Of a stretch of DNA of 49,450 nt, positions 1 to 7,725 are shown piece after piece. The first letter of the stretch is position 1. Every line of letters begins with the position of its first letter. The notes under the pieces are model-generated. The model searched no databases. It had not been told where the DNA came from and worked only from the letters and a program-made list of their open reading frames with translations. The DNA is taken from contig JBGVQS010000029.1 in the NCBI GenBank assembly GCA_045127595.1, forward strand, positions 1 through 49,450, written 5' to 3'. A program made the position numbers and the translations under genes. The DNA is from Scatosoma sp045127595 (GTDB lineage Bacteria; Bacillota; Clostridia; Christensenellales; Borkfalkiaceae).

Positions 1-95
1 CGGCTGCTGCTACCGCACTCGGCGAAGTTATCGCTACGCACGTAATCCCTCGTCCCCACGCAGACGTTGAAAAACTTCTTCCCGCTATCAAATAA
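1..95 (+). CDS. BMC-H shell protein, 3' end only (PduA-like)
   Basis: Only the last 30 codons of this gene lie in the window; the reading frame enters at base 3 and stops with TAA at 93-95. The peptide ends in the PRPHADVEKLLPAIK tail, the usual C-terminal part of a single-domain BMC-H hexamer. It is identical in protein sequence to the end of the shell gene at 507-779, and the DNA differs at only three silent positions over these 95 bases. It is therefore a recent duplicate or a gene-converted copy. It would form hexameric tiles of the microcompartment facet. Identity as a BMC-H gene is firm because the full-length twin is in the window. Confidence 0.9.
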   Translation, partial: AAATALGEVIATHVIPRPHADVEKLLPAIK

Positions 96-161
96 TTCAA
101 GCGCATACGCGTAAGAAACAATAGGCAACGAAAGGGTTGCAGGATATAAGGAGAAAGAAGT

Positions 162-434
162 ATGAAGGCAATAGCGTTACTCGAAGTACAGGCTATGGTT
201 GCCGCAATCACCGGGCTGGACGCTATGGTAAAAGCAGCTGACGTTAAGCTGATACACGTAGAAAAAAGACTTGGCGGAAGGTTGGTAACGATCGTCGTCG
301 AGGGTGAAGTTTCCGCAGTAAAAGCCGCGCTGGAAGCAGGCGCGAAGGCTGCCGCGGAAGTCGGTAACGTAAAGGTGTGCGAAGTGATCGCGCGCCCCCA
401 TCCCGACGTTAGGCGTTTTTTAACGACGGGCTAA
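162..434 (+). CDS. BMC-H microcompartment shell protein (PduA/EutM family)
   Basis: A 90-residue single BMC-domain protein, the normal size for hexameric shell proteins. It opens with the typical KAIALLEV strand, then MVAAITGLDAMVKAADV (helix and strand), an EGEVSAVKAALEAG segment and a C-terminal ARPHPD motif. The start ATG follows a good ribosome site (AAGGAG at about 152-157). It differs clearly from the flanking paralogues, ending in RRFLTTG instead of KLLPAIK, and has KRLGGRL where the twin shell protein has KIGSGLV. It may thus be a functionally different tile, for instance with another pore. It lies between two nearly identical shell genes in the same operon. Confidence 0.93.
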   Translation: MKAIALLEVQAMVAAITGLDAMVKAADVKLIHVEKRLGGRLVTIVVEGEVSAVKAALEAGAKAAAEVGNVKVCEVIARPHPDVRRFLTTG

Positions 435-442
435 ACAAAGCA

Positions 443-462
443 TTTTAAGGAACACCTTAAAA
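443..462 (+). other. Intergenic RNA hairpin between two shell genes
   Basis: TTTTAAGG, loop AACA, CCTTAAAA: a perfect 8-bp stem just after the stop of the upstream shell gene. It is followed by A-rich sequence, not a T-run, so it is not a normal terminator. It may protect the 3' end of the upstream message after processing; that role is inference. Confidence 0.45.
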
Positions 463-506
463 ATAAAAAGAAAAAAACAAATAAAAAATCTTAGGAGGAT
501 TTAACA

Positions 507-779
507 ATGGAAGCATTAGGTATGGTTGAAACCAGAGGTCTTGTAGCGGCTATCGAAGCGGCAGATGCAATGGTAAAGGCTGCAAACGTTATCCTTATCG
601 GTAGCGAAAAGATCGGTAGCGGTTTGGTAAGCGTTATGGTGCGCGGCGACGTTGGCGCTGTTAAGGCTGCTGTTGAAGCAGGTACGGCTGCTGCTACCGC
701 GCTTGGCGAAGTTATCGCTACGCACGTAATCCCTCGTCCCCACGCAGACGTTGAAAAACTTCTTCCCGCTATTAAATAA
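507..779 (+). CDS. BMC-H microcompartment shell protein (PduA-like)
   Basis: A 90-residue hexamer-forming shell protein beginning MEALGMVETRGLVAAIEAAD, the classical PduA/PduJ/EutM opening, and ending in HVIPRPHADVEKLLPAIK. A strong Shine-Dalgarno sequence (AGGAGG at about 494-499) precedes the ATG. Pore-loop residues GSEKIGSG are close to the small-residue pores of PduA-type proteins, which in the family let small polar metabolites pass. Its 3' end is almost identical to the partial gene at 1-95. A GC-rich hairpin with a T-run lies right after it, so its expression may be set apart from the enzyme genes that follow. Confidence 0.95.
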   Translation: MEALGMVETRGLVAAIEAADAMVKAANVILIGSEKIGSGLVSVMVRGDVGAVKAAVEAGTAAATALGEVIATHVIPRPHADVEKLLPAIK

Positions 780-802
780 GTCGTTATTTTATAGATCGGA
801 AT

Positions 803-845
803 TCCGTGCCGCCCGTCGTATCGGGCGGACGGTACGGGAGTTTTT
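803..845 (+). terminator. GC-rich hairpin plus T-run: probable partial terminator
   Basis: CCGTGCC..GCCCG pairs with CGGGC..GGTACGG around a short loop, with a 4-base bulge (GGAC) on the 3' arm, and is followed by TTTTT at 841-845. It lies between the shell genes and pduL in the same operon. Since no new strong promoter is obvious before pduL, it probably acts as a leaky terminator that keeps shell mRNA above enzyme mRNA. Confidence 0.55.
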
Positions 846-970
846 CAAAACAAACGGGTAAACAACAATAATTTTCGCTTGCGCCGTCGCGCGCACGCGT
901 CTTCCTGCGTACTTTCGGTGCGCAAAACGCCGATTTTTACGGCAAAACAAACAAGATAAGGACAGTAATT

Positions 971-1630
971 ATGGAATTTTCCAGCACGCAAATTGCGGAA
1001 TTGGTTAAAAAAGTACTTGCGGATATGAACGGAGAAACGGTTTCCGTATCGAACGGAAATGAAGTGCCCGTAGGCGTATCCAACAGACACATTCATTTAA
1101 ACAAAGCGGATCTTGAAACACTTTTTGGGGCTGGGTATGAACTTACGCCGCTCAAAGATCTTTCCCAACCGGGGCAATACGCTTGCAAGGAAACGCTTAC
1201 GCTGATCGGACCTGCTATGCGTCCGATAGAAAACGTGCGCGTTTTAGGACCGCTTAGAGGTAAATCGCAGGTAGAAATTTCTGCGACGGATTCTTACGTG
1301 CTCAAAGTAAAGCCGCCCGTTCGTGAATCGGGAAAAACGGAAGGCTCTGCGCCCGTAACGATCATTGGTCCAAAAGGGGTAGTTACCTTAAAAGAAGGCT
1401 GTATTATTGCCAACAGACATATCCATATGTCGCCTGCGGACGGAATTGCGTTCGGGGTAAAAGACGGGGATTACGTAACGGTAGACGTCGAAGGCAAACG
1501 CCGTACCCGTTGGTATGACGTGCAAGTGCGCGTTCATAAGGATTTCCGTTTGGAAATGCACGTGGATACGGACGACGCGAACGCTGTTGGGATCGGAAAC
1601 GGCTTTAAAGTAAAAGTAGTGAAGGAGTAA
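971..1630 (+). CDS. pduL: Phosphate propanoyltransferase PduL
   Basis: PduL converts propionyl-CoA (or acetyl-CoA) and phosphate to acyl-phosphate and CoA, recycling CoA inside the shell and allowing ATP formation by a kinase outside. The protein has 219 residues, normal for the family. The two PduL repeats are plain: VPVGVSNRHIHL near residues 32-43 and IIANRHIHMSPADG near 145-158; their histidines bind the two metal ions. The end RLEMHVDTDDANAVG is also typical. The first 20 residues (SSTQIAELVKKVLADMNG) form an amphipathic helix joined by a short linker, matching the encapsulation peptide seen on microcompartment PduL proteins. So the enzyme is probably a lumen enzyme. It is followed after 4 bases by the BMC-P gene, whose ribosome site overlaps the pduL stop. 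Confidence 0.95.
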   Translation: MEFSSTQIAELVKKVLADMNGETVSVSNGNEVPVGVSNRHIHLNKADLETLFGAGYELTPLKDLSQPGQYACKETLTLIGPAMRPIENVRVLGPLRGKSQVEISATDSYVLKVKPPVRESGKTEGSAPVTIIGPKGVVTLKEGCIIANRHIHMSPADGIAFGVKDGDYVTVDVEGKRRTRWYDVQVRVHKDFRLEMHVDTDDANAVGIGNGFKVKVVKE

Positions 1631-1634
1631 AACC

Positions 1635-1883
1635 GTGTTAAGAGGTATTATTAGAGGGAACATTGTTTCCACCAGAAAACAAGAAACCTTGGTCGGCTCG
1701 AAATTCATGGAAGTAGAAATCATGGAAAACGGAGCTTTGACGGGCAAATATATTATTGCGGTAGACAGCGTTGGCGCAGGTATCGGGGAAACGGTACTCA
1801 TCACGACGGGTAGTTCCGCACGTCTTGCGTTGCATAATTGTAATGCGCCGTGTGATGCGGTGATTGTGGGTATTGTTGACTAA
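1635..1883 (+). CDS. BMC-P pentameric vertex protein (EutN/CcmL/PduN family)
   Basis: An 82-residue protein with a GTG start; GGAG at 1623-1626, inside the end of pduL, is its ribosome site. The sequence fits the EutN/CcmL/PduN fold: an N-terminal strand GIIRGNIVSTRKQETLVGSKFM, then IIAVDSVGAGIGETVLITTGSSAR (the conserved AVDxVGAGxGExVL segment), and a C-terminal DAVIVGIVD strand. Pentamers of this family cap the twelve vertices of the icosahedral shell. One copy is expected per locus. It ends the first block of the operon; a repeat-filled gap follows before pduS. Confidence 0.95.
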   Translation: MLRGIIRGNIVSTRKQETLVGSKFMEVEIMENGALTGKYIIAVDSVGAGIGETVLITTGSSARLALHNCNAPCDAVIVGIVD

Positions 1884-2166
1884 AACGCCGTTTTACAAAC
1901 GACGTATATACGTCGCATTTCAGCGTTGCATTTCCGTGCGCCTTGAACTGCTTGTATCTACGCCGTTTTGGCTCGGGAACAACTGAGTGGATAACGAGCA
2001 CAAACGAAAGATAGAAAAGACACGATCCAACGGAACGTTGGCTTGCAGCTTGCTTTGTTTTACTTCGCTTGGGAACAACCGAGTGGATAACGAGCGATTA
2101 AAAAAGATAGAAAAAACACGATCCAACGGAACGTTGGCGGAACGTTGGTGGAAATTTATATTTATT
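1884..2166 (+). repeat. Mosaic intergenic repeat block A (before pduS)
   Basis: This gap holds no gene. It contains two copies of a 32-base unit (2010-2041 and 2106-2137) that ends in CCAACGGAACGTTGG, a perfect 6-bp inverted repeat with a GAA loop. The second copy is followed by an extra CGGAACGTTGG half unit (2138-2148). Other modules, such as one starting CAGCGTTGCATTTCCGTGC (1921) and one starting CAGCTTGCTTTGTTTTACTT (about 2046), recur in the gaps at 6580-6942 and 7726-8038 in other order. The last hairpin ends 18 bases before the pduS ATG. The repeats stay open in frame, which makes the pduS frame look 60 codons longer than it is. Confidence 0.85.
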
Positions 2167-3483
2167 ATGGAACTGAAAGAGATTATAAAGGAAGCCGGTA
2201 TAGTAGGCGGCGGTGGCGCCGGATTTCCCTCGTACGCGAAATTTGCGGACGGGGCGGATACGCTTGTCGTAAACGGCGCGGAATGTGAACCGTTACTGTA
2301 TACCGACTACGTCCTTTTACATAAAGAAATGCCCATGGTGCTGGCAGGGATTTCCGCAGTCATTGACTATGCGAAGATTCCCCGCGCACTCTTGTGCATA
2401 AAAGCGCATACGGCAAAAAGACTCCGTTTAAACGACGGAGCGCGTCTTGCGGACAAAATTTTCCTGAAAGTTTTGCCCGACGTGTATCCCATGGGGGACG
2501 AAATCAGCCTGATTTATCAAGCGACAGGCAGAGTAGTCCGTCCCGGTAATTTGCCTATCACCGCAGGCGTAATCGTGTTCAACGTAGAAACCCTTTACAA
2601 TGTAGCGGCGGCATTAAAAAAGAACGAAAAACTGACGATGAAATGGGTAACCCTTGCAGGGGATATTCCCGAAGCGTTGGTGGTAAAAGTGCCCGTCGGC
2701 ACGCCCGTTGCGGCGCTTTTAGAAAAGAATTCGATCACCGTGCCCGAGGATTACGTCGTAATCGACGGCGGCCCTTCGATGGGGAAAGTGATCAATCCCG
2801 ACTCGGCAGTCGTTACCAAAACCACAAAATCCCTTTTGATTTTACCGAGCAATATTCCCGCGGTGGAATCGAAATTCCTTGACGGAGAGAAATCGATCGC
2901 ACGCGCGGAAACGGCTTGCTGTCAATGTACTCGCTGTACGGATATGTGTCCGAGATATTTGCTCGGCTATCCGCTTGAACCGCATAAAATGGTGCGGACG
3001 GCAAAAGGCGCGGCGGCGATAATGCCTGAAATGGTCATTTCCGCTACCCTTTGCTGCGGTTGTGGGCTTTGTGAAACGTTGGCTTGTTGCCAAGGGATTT
3101 CTCCGAGAGCGGTCATCAACGAATACAAATCCTTGCTTGCGAAAAACAAAATGCGTTACGTGGGCAGAACGGACGTACAGCCTGCGCCTGAACGGGAATA
3201 CCGTATGGTACCTTCCGAACGTTGGGCAAGCGTACTCGGCGTTGCGAAGTTTGATAAAGTCGGGAAATATATCGGAGAACAAACGGATTTTGACCGCGTA
3301 GAAATTTTACTTCGTCAACATATCGGCGCGCCGAGCGTAGCCATTGTGCAGGACGGGGATTTGGTACAAAAAGGGGACAAAATCGCGGAAGCGGCGGAAG
3401 GGCTTTCTCTTCCCCAGTACGCATCTATCACGGGCAGAGTTACCGTGTATGCAAACGAGAAAATCATCATCGATAAGGTGTAA
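2167..3483 (+). CDS. pduS: PduS-like iron-sulfur flavoprotein
   Basis: PduS proteins belong to the RnfC-like family; they use FMN and two [4Fe-4S] clusters to move electrons, and in B12-dependent systems reduce cobalamin. Here 438 residues show the GIVGGGGAGFPSYAKF nucleotide-binding stretch (residues 11-26), a first cluster motif C251-C254-C257-C261P, a second C296-C299-C302 with a further C307 (one residue more than usual before the last Cys), and a C-terminal barrel-sandwich segment (from about 387). I chose the ATG at 2167 because the sequence before it is intergenic repeat. As the dehydratase is a radical enzyme without B12, PduS more likely serves NADH recycling or feeds electrons to PduT or the activase. 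PduT starts 6 bases later. Confidence 0.92.
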   Translation: MELKEIIKEAGIVGGGGAGFPSYAKFADGADTLVVNGAECEPLLYTDYVLLHKEMPMVLAGISAVIDYAKIPRALLCIKAHTAKRLRLNDGARLADKIFLKVLPDVYPMGDEISLIYQATGRVVRPGNLPITAGVIVFNVETLYNVAAALKKNEKLTMKWVTLAGDIPEALVVKVPVGTPVAALLEKNSITVPEDYVVIDGGPSMGKVINPDSAVVTKTTKSLLILPSNIPAVESKFLDGEKSIARAETACCQCTRCTDMCPRYLLGYPLEPHKMVRTAKGAAAIMPEMVISATLCCGCGLCETLACCQGISPRAVINEYKSLLAKNKMRYVGRTDVQPAPEREYRMVPSERWASVLGVAKFDKVGKYIGEQTDFDRVEILLRQHIGAPSVAIVQDGDLVQKGDKIAEAAEGLSLPQYASITGRVTVYANEKIIIDKV

Positions 3484-3489
3484 TAAAAT

Positions 3490-4035
3490 ATGTTTAAAGC
3501 AATAGGCGTTATTGAATTAAAAAGCATTCCCAAAGGTGTCGAAGCAACGGATGCGGCGCTCAAAAGCGCAGGCGTAGAGTTGGTTGCGGCGCACCCTTCC
3601 TGCCCCGGAAAATATGAAATTATTTTGACGGGTTCGATTTCCAACGTAACGGCGGCGGTGTCGCACGTGCTTGGAAAATTTGACGGATATATCATTGATT
3701 CGTCCGTGATGGGACGCATTGACGAACAAGTCATCAAAGCGTTGTTCGGCACGCAGACAGGGGAAAGAAAAGGCTCACTTGGGCTGATTGAAACCTACTC
3801 GGCGGCAACGACGATCAAGGCGGCGGATCTTGCCGTAAAGACGGCGCGCGTAGAAATTTTCGACCTTCGCGTTTCCCGCGGCATGGGAGGCAAAGGCGTC
3901 GTTATGCTCACAGGCGAAGTCGGGGACGTAACGGCGGCTGTGGAAGCAGGCTCGGCGTATGCAAAACAAAGCGGACAGCTTTCAAGCGAATGTGTGATCG
4001 CCGCTCCGCATGCGGATCTTTGGAATCAGCTTTAA
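3490..4035 (+). CDS. pduT: PduT-like trimeric shell protein with pore Fe-S cysteine
   Basis: A 181-residue tandem BMC-domain protein; trimers look like hexamers. Domain 1 covers about residues 1-88, domain 2 about 94-180 (GSLGLIETYSAATTIKAAD onwards). It matches PduT closely, including SCPGKY with the cysteine at position 38. In Salmonella PduT, Cys38 from three subunits holds a [4Fe-4S] cluster in the central pore. Retention of the residue and direct adjacency to pduS argue for the same electron port through the shell; cluster binding itself is inferred. The C-terminus IAAPHADLWNQL is also PduT-like. It is followed after 12 bases by the dehydratase. Confidence 0.93.
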   Translation: MFKAIGVIELKSIPKGVEATDAALKSAGVELVAAHPSCPGKYEIILTGSISNVTAAVSHVLGKFDGYIIDSSVMGRIDEQVIKALFGTQTGERKGSLGLIETYSAATTIKAADLAVKTARVEIFDLRVSRGMGGKGVVMLTGEVGDVTAAVEAGSAYAKQSGQLSSECVIAAPHADLWNQL

Positions 4036-4047
4036 TAGGGTGAAATT

Positions 4048-6579
4048 ATGGAAAATATCAAATTTGTCATCGAAAAGAGCGCAAGAATTCAACAGTTAAT
4101 CGACGCTTTATATGAAAAAATGCCCGAAATCGAATCGGCGCGCGGACTTTTGGTAACCGAAAGCTATAAGCAAACGGAAGCGTTGCCCATTATCAGCCGC
4201 AGAAGCGCGGCGTTCGCGCATATTTTGCGGAACATTCCCATTGTAATTCGGGACAAGGAGCTCATTGTCGGAAGCGCGACGGTTGCGCCTCGCGGTTGTC
4301 AGGTATTCCCTGAATATTCCTACGAGTGGTTAGAAGCGGAATTTGACACGGTGGAAAAGCGTGCGGCTGACCCGTTCTATATCAGCGAAAAAACGAAAGA
4401 AGATTTACGTAAAGCCTATCCGTACTGGAAGGGCAAGACGTGCAGTGATTTGGCGAAATCGAATATGTCGCCCGAAGCGTACAATGCGTTTACCGTACAC
4501 GGTATGTTTACGCCGGGAAACTATTTCTATAATGGTATCGGGCACGTAAACGTCAATTACGAAAAGGTATTAAATAAGGGCTACCGCGGAATTATGACGG
4601 AAGCGCAAACGGCGCTTGACAAGCTCGACGTAGCCGATCCCGAATACGTTAGAAGAAGCAATTTCTTGCGCGCGGTAATCGAATCGTGCGAAGCGGTTGT
4701 CGAATACGCGAGAAGATACGCAAAGCTTGCCAAAGAAATGGCGAGAAAGGAAACGAACGCGGATAGAAAGGCGGAGCTTGAAAAGATCGCTACGACCTGT
4801 ATGCGCGTGCCCGAATTCCCCGCAACCAGCTTTTATGAAGCTTGTCAATCTTTCTGGTTTGTACAGCTTTTGTTGCAGGTGGAATCGAGCGGACACTCCA
4901 TTTCTCCCGGTAGATTCGATCAATATATGTATCCTTTCTATAAAAAGGATATGGAAGCAGGGAAGATTACCATCGAACAGGCGCAGGAGCTTATCGACTG
5001 TATTTGGGTAAAACTCAACGACATCAACAAGGTACGCGACGCAGGCTCGGCAGACGGTTTTGCGGGCTATGGTATGTTCCAAAACCTGATTGTCGGCGGG
5101 CAGGATATTCACGGTATGGACGCGACGAACGACCTTTCGTACATGTGTTTGGAAGCGGCTATGCACGTGCCTTTGCCTCAGCCGTCCATTTCCATTCGCG
5201 TATGGAACGGCTCGCCTGAATCCTTGCTTGTCAAGGCGGCGGCGTTGACTCGTCTTGGAACGGGTTTGCCTGCTTATTACAACGACGAAATTATTATCCC
5301 GTCCATTATGGCGCGCGGACTTACGCTGGAAGACGCAAGAGATTATTGTATTATCGGCTGTGTAGAACCGCAAAAGGGCGCAAAGACGGACGGTTGGCAT
5401 GACGCGGCGTTCTTTAATATGTGCCGCCCTATGGAGCTCGTCTTTTCCAACGGTATGGATAAGGGAGTCCAAATCGGACCGCAAACGGGCGACGTTGCGC
5501 AAATGCAAACGTTTGAAGAAGTCTATGAAGCGTATAAAACGCAGCAGAGCTATTTTATTAAATTGCTTGTAAACGCGAACAACGCAATCGACACGGCGCA
5601 CGCTACGCGCTGTCCTTTGCCTTTCCAGTCCTGTATGGTGGACGATTGTATTGGCAGGGGAAAATCTTTGCAGGAAGGCGGCGCGATTTACAACTTTACA
5701 GGCCCGCAGGGCTTTGGTATCGCGAACAACACGGACGGATTGCTTGCAATCAAGAAGCTCGTGTTTGAAGATAAAGCGGTTACGTTGGCGGAATTCCGCG
5801 ACGCAATGAATGCGAATTTTGGCTACGGCTTGACAGAGAAAGCGGCGGAAAAGGTTACGGGCGAAATCGCTTGCGAGCTCGCAAAACAGGGCGTAGAAGT
5901 TACGGAAAACGTGATTCGCACCATTTACGAAGAAGTTACGACGGCGAACGGGCTCGATCCTGTCAAAAAGGCAAGATACCGCGAAATCAAGCGGTTAATC
6001 GACGAGGTTTGTCCCAAGTACGGCAACGATATTTACGAAGCGGATATGTTTGCGCGTTCGGTTGCAAACACGTATACGCGTGAAGTAGAAAAGTATAAAA
6101 ATCCTCGCGGCGGGATTTTCCAAGCGGGCTTGTATCCCGTTTCGGCAAACGTGCCGCTCGGCGCGCAAACGGGCGCAACCCCTGACGGTAGACTTGCGTT
6201 TACGCCGATTGCGGACGGTATCGGTCCTGCTTCGGGCAGAGATATTAAAGGTCCTACAGCGACGGCGAACTCGGTGGCGAAGCTTGAACAAGGCGTTGCA
6301 AGTAACGGCACGCTGCTCAATCAAAAATTCCACCCGTCCGCACTTGCAGGAATGTCGGGCTTGACGAAATTCGTGGCGTTGCTTCGTTCTTATTTCGATC
6401 AAAAGGGTATGCACGTGCAATTCAACGTTGTTACCCGTGAAACATTGCTCGACGCGCAAAAGAATCCCGATAAATACAAGACGCTTGTGGTGCGTGTTGC
6501 GGGGTATAGCGCATTGTTTACGACGCTTTCTCGGTCGTTGCAGGATGATATTATAAATCGTACCGAGCAAGGTTTCTAA
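4048..6579 (+). CDS. Glycyl-radical diol dehydratase (propanediol/glycerol type)
   Basis: The signature enzyme of the compartment, 843 residues. The radical loop RVAGYSA puts the glycine at position 819; the thiyl-radical cysteine is C438 in IIGCVEPQ, with the base E440 two residues on. H166 (in YNGIGHVNV) and D452 (in GWHDAAFF) match the substrate-binding His and Asp of B12-independent glycerol and propanediol dehydratases, with the same C-to-D spacing of 14. This argues against pyruvate formate-lyase and choline lyase. Product: propanal from 1,2-propanediol, or 3-hydroxypropanal from glycerol. Choice between the two substrates cannot be settled by reading; the shell and PduL context favours propanediol. 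No separate encapsulation peptide is obvious at the N-terminus. The enzyme is oxygen-sensitive, pointing to an anaerobe. Confidence 0.93.
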   Translation: MENIKFVIEKSARIQQLIDALYEKMPEIESARGLLVTESYKQTEALPIISRRSAAFAHILRNIPIVIRDKELIVGSATVAPRGCQVFPEYSYEWLEAEFDTVEKRAADPFYISEKTKEDLRKAYPYWKGKTCSDLAKSNMSPEAYNAFTVHGMFTPGNYFYNGIGHVNVNYEKVLNKGYRGIMTEAQTALDKLDVADPEYVRRSNFLRAVIESCEAVVEYARRYAKLAKEMARKETNADRKAELEKIATTCMRVPEFPATSFYEACQSFWFVQLLLQVESSGHSISPGRFDQYMYPFYKKDMEAGKITIEQAQELIDCIWVKLNDINKVRDAGSADGFAGYGMFQNLIVGGQDIHGMDATNDLSYMCLEAAMHVPLPQPSISIRVWNGSPESLLVKAAALTRLGTGLPAYYNDEIIIPSIMARGLTLEDARDYCIIGCVEPQKGAKTDGWHDAAFFNMCRPMELVFSNGMDKGVQIGPQTGDVAQMQTFEEVYEAYKTQQSYFIKLLVNANNAIDTAHATRCPLPFQSCMVDDCIGRGKSLQEGGAIYNFTGPQGFGIANNTDGLLAIKKLVFEDKAVTLAEFRDAMNANFGYGLTEKAAEKVTGEIACELAKQGVEVTENVIRTIYEEVTTANGLDPVKKARYREIKRLIDEVCPKYGNDIYEADMFARSVANTYTREVEKYKNPRGGIFQAGLYPVSANVPLGAQTGATPDGRLAFTPIADGIGPASGRDIKGPTATANSVAKLEQGVASNGTLLNQKFHPSALAGMSGLTKFVALLRSYFDQKGMHVQFNVVTRETLLDAQKNPDKYKTLVVRVAGYSALFTTLSRSLQDDIINRTEQGF

Positions 6580-6942
6580 AAAAACGACGTATCTACGTCG
6601 CATTTCAGCGTTGCGTTTCCGTGCCCCTTGGTTACGTACAGGCGTACGCGCCCTGCGGGGTACTCAACGCGCCTTGAACTGCTCGCATCTACGCCGTTTT
6701 GGGCTCGGGTGCGACTTGGTGTATACCGAGCGATTAAGAAAGATAGAAAAAACACGATCCAACGGAACGTTGGCTCGCATCTACGCCGTTTTGGGCTCGG
6801 GTACGACTTGGTGGATACCGAGCGATTAAGAAAGATAGAAAAACACGATCCAACGGAACGTTGGTAGAAAAAACAAGATCCAACGGAACGTTGGCGGAAC
6901 GTTGGCAACAACTAAAAAACAATAACATCAAAGGAAAAATCT
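6580..6942 (+). repeat. Mosaic intergenic repeat block B (before the activase)
   Basis: No gene in this 363-base gap. It holds hairpin units at 6742-6773, 6834-6864 and 6865-6894, each ending in CCAACGGAACGTTGG, plus an extra CGGAACGTTGG at 6895-6905. The ATCTACGCCGTTTTGGGCTC module occurs twice (about 6688 and 6779), showing a local tandem duplication of roughly 92 bases. The module starting CAGCGTTGCGTTTCCGTGC (6606) and a segment with GGTACTCAACGCGCC are shared with the other gaps. The block may hold a processing or attenuation signal that sets activase levels below those of the dehydratase. Confidence 0.85.
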
Positions 6943-7725
6943 ATGCATTATAACACCAAAGGCAGAATTTTTAATATTCAGCGTTTTTCGATTCACGACG
7001 GTCCGGGAATCCGCACGATCGTGTTCTTTAAAGGCTGTTTTATGCGTTGCGCTTGGTGCTGTAATCCCGAATCGCAATCCTACGATATCCAAACCATGAT
7101 CGAAAACGGTAAGGAAAAAATCGTCGGGAAAGACGTAACGGTTGCCGAAATTATGCCCGAGCTTCTTGCCGATACCAACTACTATCGAAGAAGCGGCGGC
7201 GGAATCACGCTTTCGGGCGGGGAAATTCTCGGTCAGCCCGACTTTGCAAGAGATTTACTCCGCGCTTGTAAAGAAAACGGCTTGCATACGGCGGTGGAAT
7301 CGACGGCAAACGCGCCCTTTGAAAATATCGAAAAAATATTGCCGTATTTGGACTTGTATTTAATGGACGTCAAACACATGGATTCCGATAAACACAAGGA
7401 ATATACGTCAGCACCCAACGGCTTGATTTTGGAGAATGCAAAAAAGATTGCAAAAAGCGGCGTAGAGTTGATTATTCGTACCCCCGTAGTGCCCGGTTTT
7501 AACGATACCGCGGAAGAAATCCGTGCGATTTCAAAATTTGCGGCAACTCTGCCTGGGGTAAAAGAGCACCACTTGTTGCCCTATCACCGTTTGGGGCAGG
7601 ATAAATACGCAGGGTTAGATAGAAATTATGCCTTAAAAGGAATTGAACCCCCTTCCATTGAAAAAATGAAATATTTGCTGTCGGTGGCGGAAGAAAGTGG
7701 GTTAAAGGTGCAAATCGGCGGTTAA
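6943..7725 (+). CDS. Glycyl-radical enzyme activase (radical SAM)
   Basis: A 260-residue radical SAM enzyme that cuts S-adenosylmethionine to put the radical on Gly819 of the neighbouring dehydratase. The cluster motif is CFMRCAWC (C-x3-C-x2-C), after the family mark FSIHDGPGIRTIVFFKGC. GGGITLSGGE (SAM-binding) and YLDLYLMDVKHMD follow. Many activases of this group carry an 8-Cys ferredoxin-like insert just after the first motif. Here it is missing: CNPESQSYDIQTMIENGKEK runs directly into the next helix, so only the SAM cluster is present. The ATG is preceded by AAAGGA. Separated from the dehydratase by repeat block B, but clearly in the same operon. Confidence 0.93.
   Translation: MHYNTKGRIFNIQRFSIHDGPGIRTIVFFKGCFMRCAWCCNPESQSYDIQTMIENGKEKIVGKDVTVAEIMPELLADTNYYRRSGGGITLSGGEILGQPDFARDLLRACKENGLHTAVESTANAPFENIEKILPYLDLYLMDVKHMDSDKHKEYTSAPNGLILENAKKIAKSGVELIIRTPVVPGFNDTAEEIRAISKFAATLPGVKEHHLLPYHRLGQDKYAGLDRNYALKGIEPPSIEKMKYLLSVAEESGLKVQIGG

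Noticed and set aside
1987..2166. N-terminal extension of PduS by 60 residues
   Set aside because: The added residues are only the translated intergenic repeats (KIEKTRSNGTLA occurs twice); the family start is at 2167.
4048..6579. Choline TMA-lyase (CutC) or pyruvate formate-lyase identity
   Set aside because: PFL has adjacent catalytic cysteines, which are missing; the H166/D452 pair and the GCVEPQ context follow diol dehydratases, not CutC.
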